Shown: in pieces, positions 63,755 through 64,000 of the stretch
Numbering within the stretch: position 1 is the first letter of the stretch
Layout of the letters: the number at the start of each line of letters is the position of its first letter
Source: Oceanimonas doudoroffii
Lineage (GTDB): Bacteria > Pseudomonadota > Gammaproteobacteria > Enterobacterales > Aeromonadaceae
DNA length: 64,000 bases
Reading direction: 5' to 3'
NCBI RefSeq assembly: GCF_002242685.1
Contig: NZ_NBIM01000002.1
Location: forward strand, 186,001-250,000
Notes under the pieces: model-generated
Seen by the model: the letters and a program-made list of their open reading frames with translations, nothing else
The model's database searches: none
Told to the model about the DNA's origin: nothing
Translations under genes and position numbers: made by a program

Positions 63755-64000
63755 ATGAGTCAGTTTTTTGAAATTCATCCAGACACCCCTCAGCCACGGC
63801 TGATCAACCAGGCCGTGGCCATCGTGCGCCAGGGCGGCGTGCTGGTGTATCCCACCGATTCGGGTTACGCCATCGGCTGCCTGGTGGGTGACAAGAGCGC
63901 CATGGAGCGCATCTGCCGCATACGCCAGATCGACAAGGAGCACAACTTCACCCTGGTGTGCCGGGACCTGTCCGAGCTTTCAGCCTATGCGCGGGTCGAC
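63755..64000 (+). CDS. yciO: YciO/YrdC/Sua5-family protein, N-terminal part
   Basis: The first 82 codons of a YrdC-fold protein running off the window. It shows G-G-V-L-V-Y-P-T-D-S-G-Y-A-I-G-C, I-C-R-I-R-Q-I-D-K-E-H-N-F-T-L-V-C-R-D-L and S-E-L-S-A-Y-A-R, which fit YciO; L-threonylcarbamoyladenylate synthases (TsaC) are the related enzymes, and the activity of YciO itself is less certain. Ribosome site GGGAGG before the ATG. It starts 18 bases after rnm, so both are likely co-transcribed. Confidence 0.9.
   Translation, partial: MSQFFEIHPDTPQPRLINQAVAIVRQGGVLVYPTDSGYAIGCLVGDKSAMERICRIRQIDKEHNFTLVCRDLSELSAYARVD

Noticed and set aside
62777..63943. 388-codon minus-strand frame opposite rnm and yciO
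   Set aside because: Shadow of rnm; only its last 16 codons are real, as the trp leader peptide.

Overview
The window looks like a chromosomal segment of a marine gammaproteobacterium, most likely an Aeromonadales-type genus (Oceanimonas, Oceanisphaera or Zobellella). This placement is inferred from gene content and order: rcsF next to trmO; yggE followed by serA; a complete trp operon with separate trpG and trpD and a fused trpCF, divergent from rnm (yciV) and yciO; two DUF3545 genes; and high G+C in the housekeeping parts. No tRNA, rRNA, CRISPR array, insertion sequence or prophage was recognised.

Region 1 (about 1-22,400) is a surface-polysaccharide locus. It follows trmO and rcsF and opens with a non-coding leader carrying an exact ops element, so RfaH-type antitermination of the long ugd-to-wbpM transcription unit is expected. 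Its genes predict four activated sugars: UDP-GlcA (ugd), dTDP-4-acylamino-4,6-dideoxyhexose (rmlB, rmlA, vioA-like, acyltransferase), UDP-GalNAcA (tviB, tviC) and UDP-QuiNAc (wbpM, wbpV-like). They also encode a small phosphoglycosyl transferase, four glycosyltransferases and a Wzx flippase. rmlC and rmlD are absent, so rhamnose is not the product. The middle (about 5.8-11.4 kb) is clearly AT-rich and looks horizontally acquired. A strong terminator after wbpM is followed by a decayed MBL-fold hydrolase pseudogene, pgi and a Wzy/WaaL-type membrane protein.

Region 2 (22,692-34,411) is a compact Lap-type adhesion system. It has a type I secretion ABC transporter, membrane-fusion protein, TolC-like channel, OmpA-like lipoprotein, LapG-type periplasmic protease, LapD-type degenerate GGDEF/EAL receptor, a short (930 aa) adhesin with an N-terminal retention module and a VWA domain, and an unrecognised companion protein. 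The expected logic is that high c-di-GMP lets LapD sequester LapG and the adhesin stays on the surface, while low c-di-GMP frees LapG to cleave it.

Region 3 (34,500-55,700) is mixed metabolism and transport: yggE, serA, tesB, ung, two DUF3545 genes, transaldolase, an AGCS symporter, an isochorismatase-like hydrolase, a dCache chemoreceptor, a YkgJ-type protein, an ammonium transporter behind a sigma-54 promoter, yceH, an omega-aminotransferase, a Ca2+/Na+-type antiporter behind a probable yybP-ykoY (Mn2+) riboswitch, a serine hydrolase, an HdhA-like SDR, a YkvI-family permease, a nucleoside/guanine-type deaminase and an adenine deaminase.

Region 4 (55,900-64,000) is the trp operon on the minus strand with a leader peptide (three tandem Trp codons), an attenuator and an extra 44-codon ORF between attenuator and trpE. 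Divergent from it are rnm and the start of yciO. The junctions from trpE to trpA overlap by 4 or 7 bases, indicating tight translational coupling.
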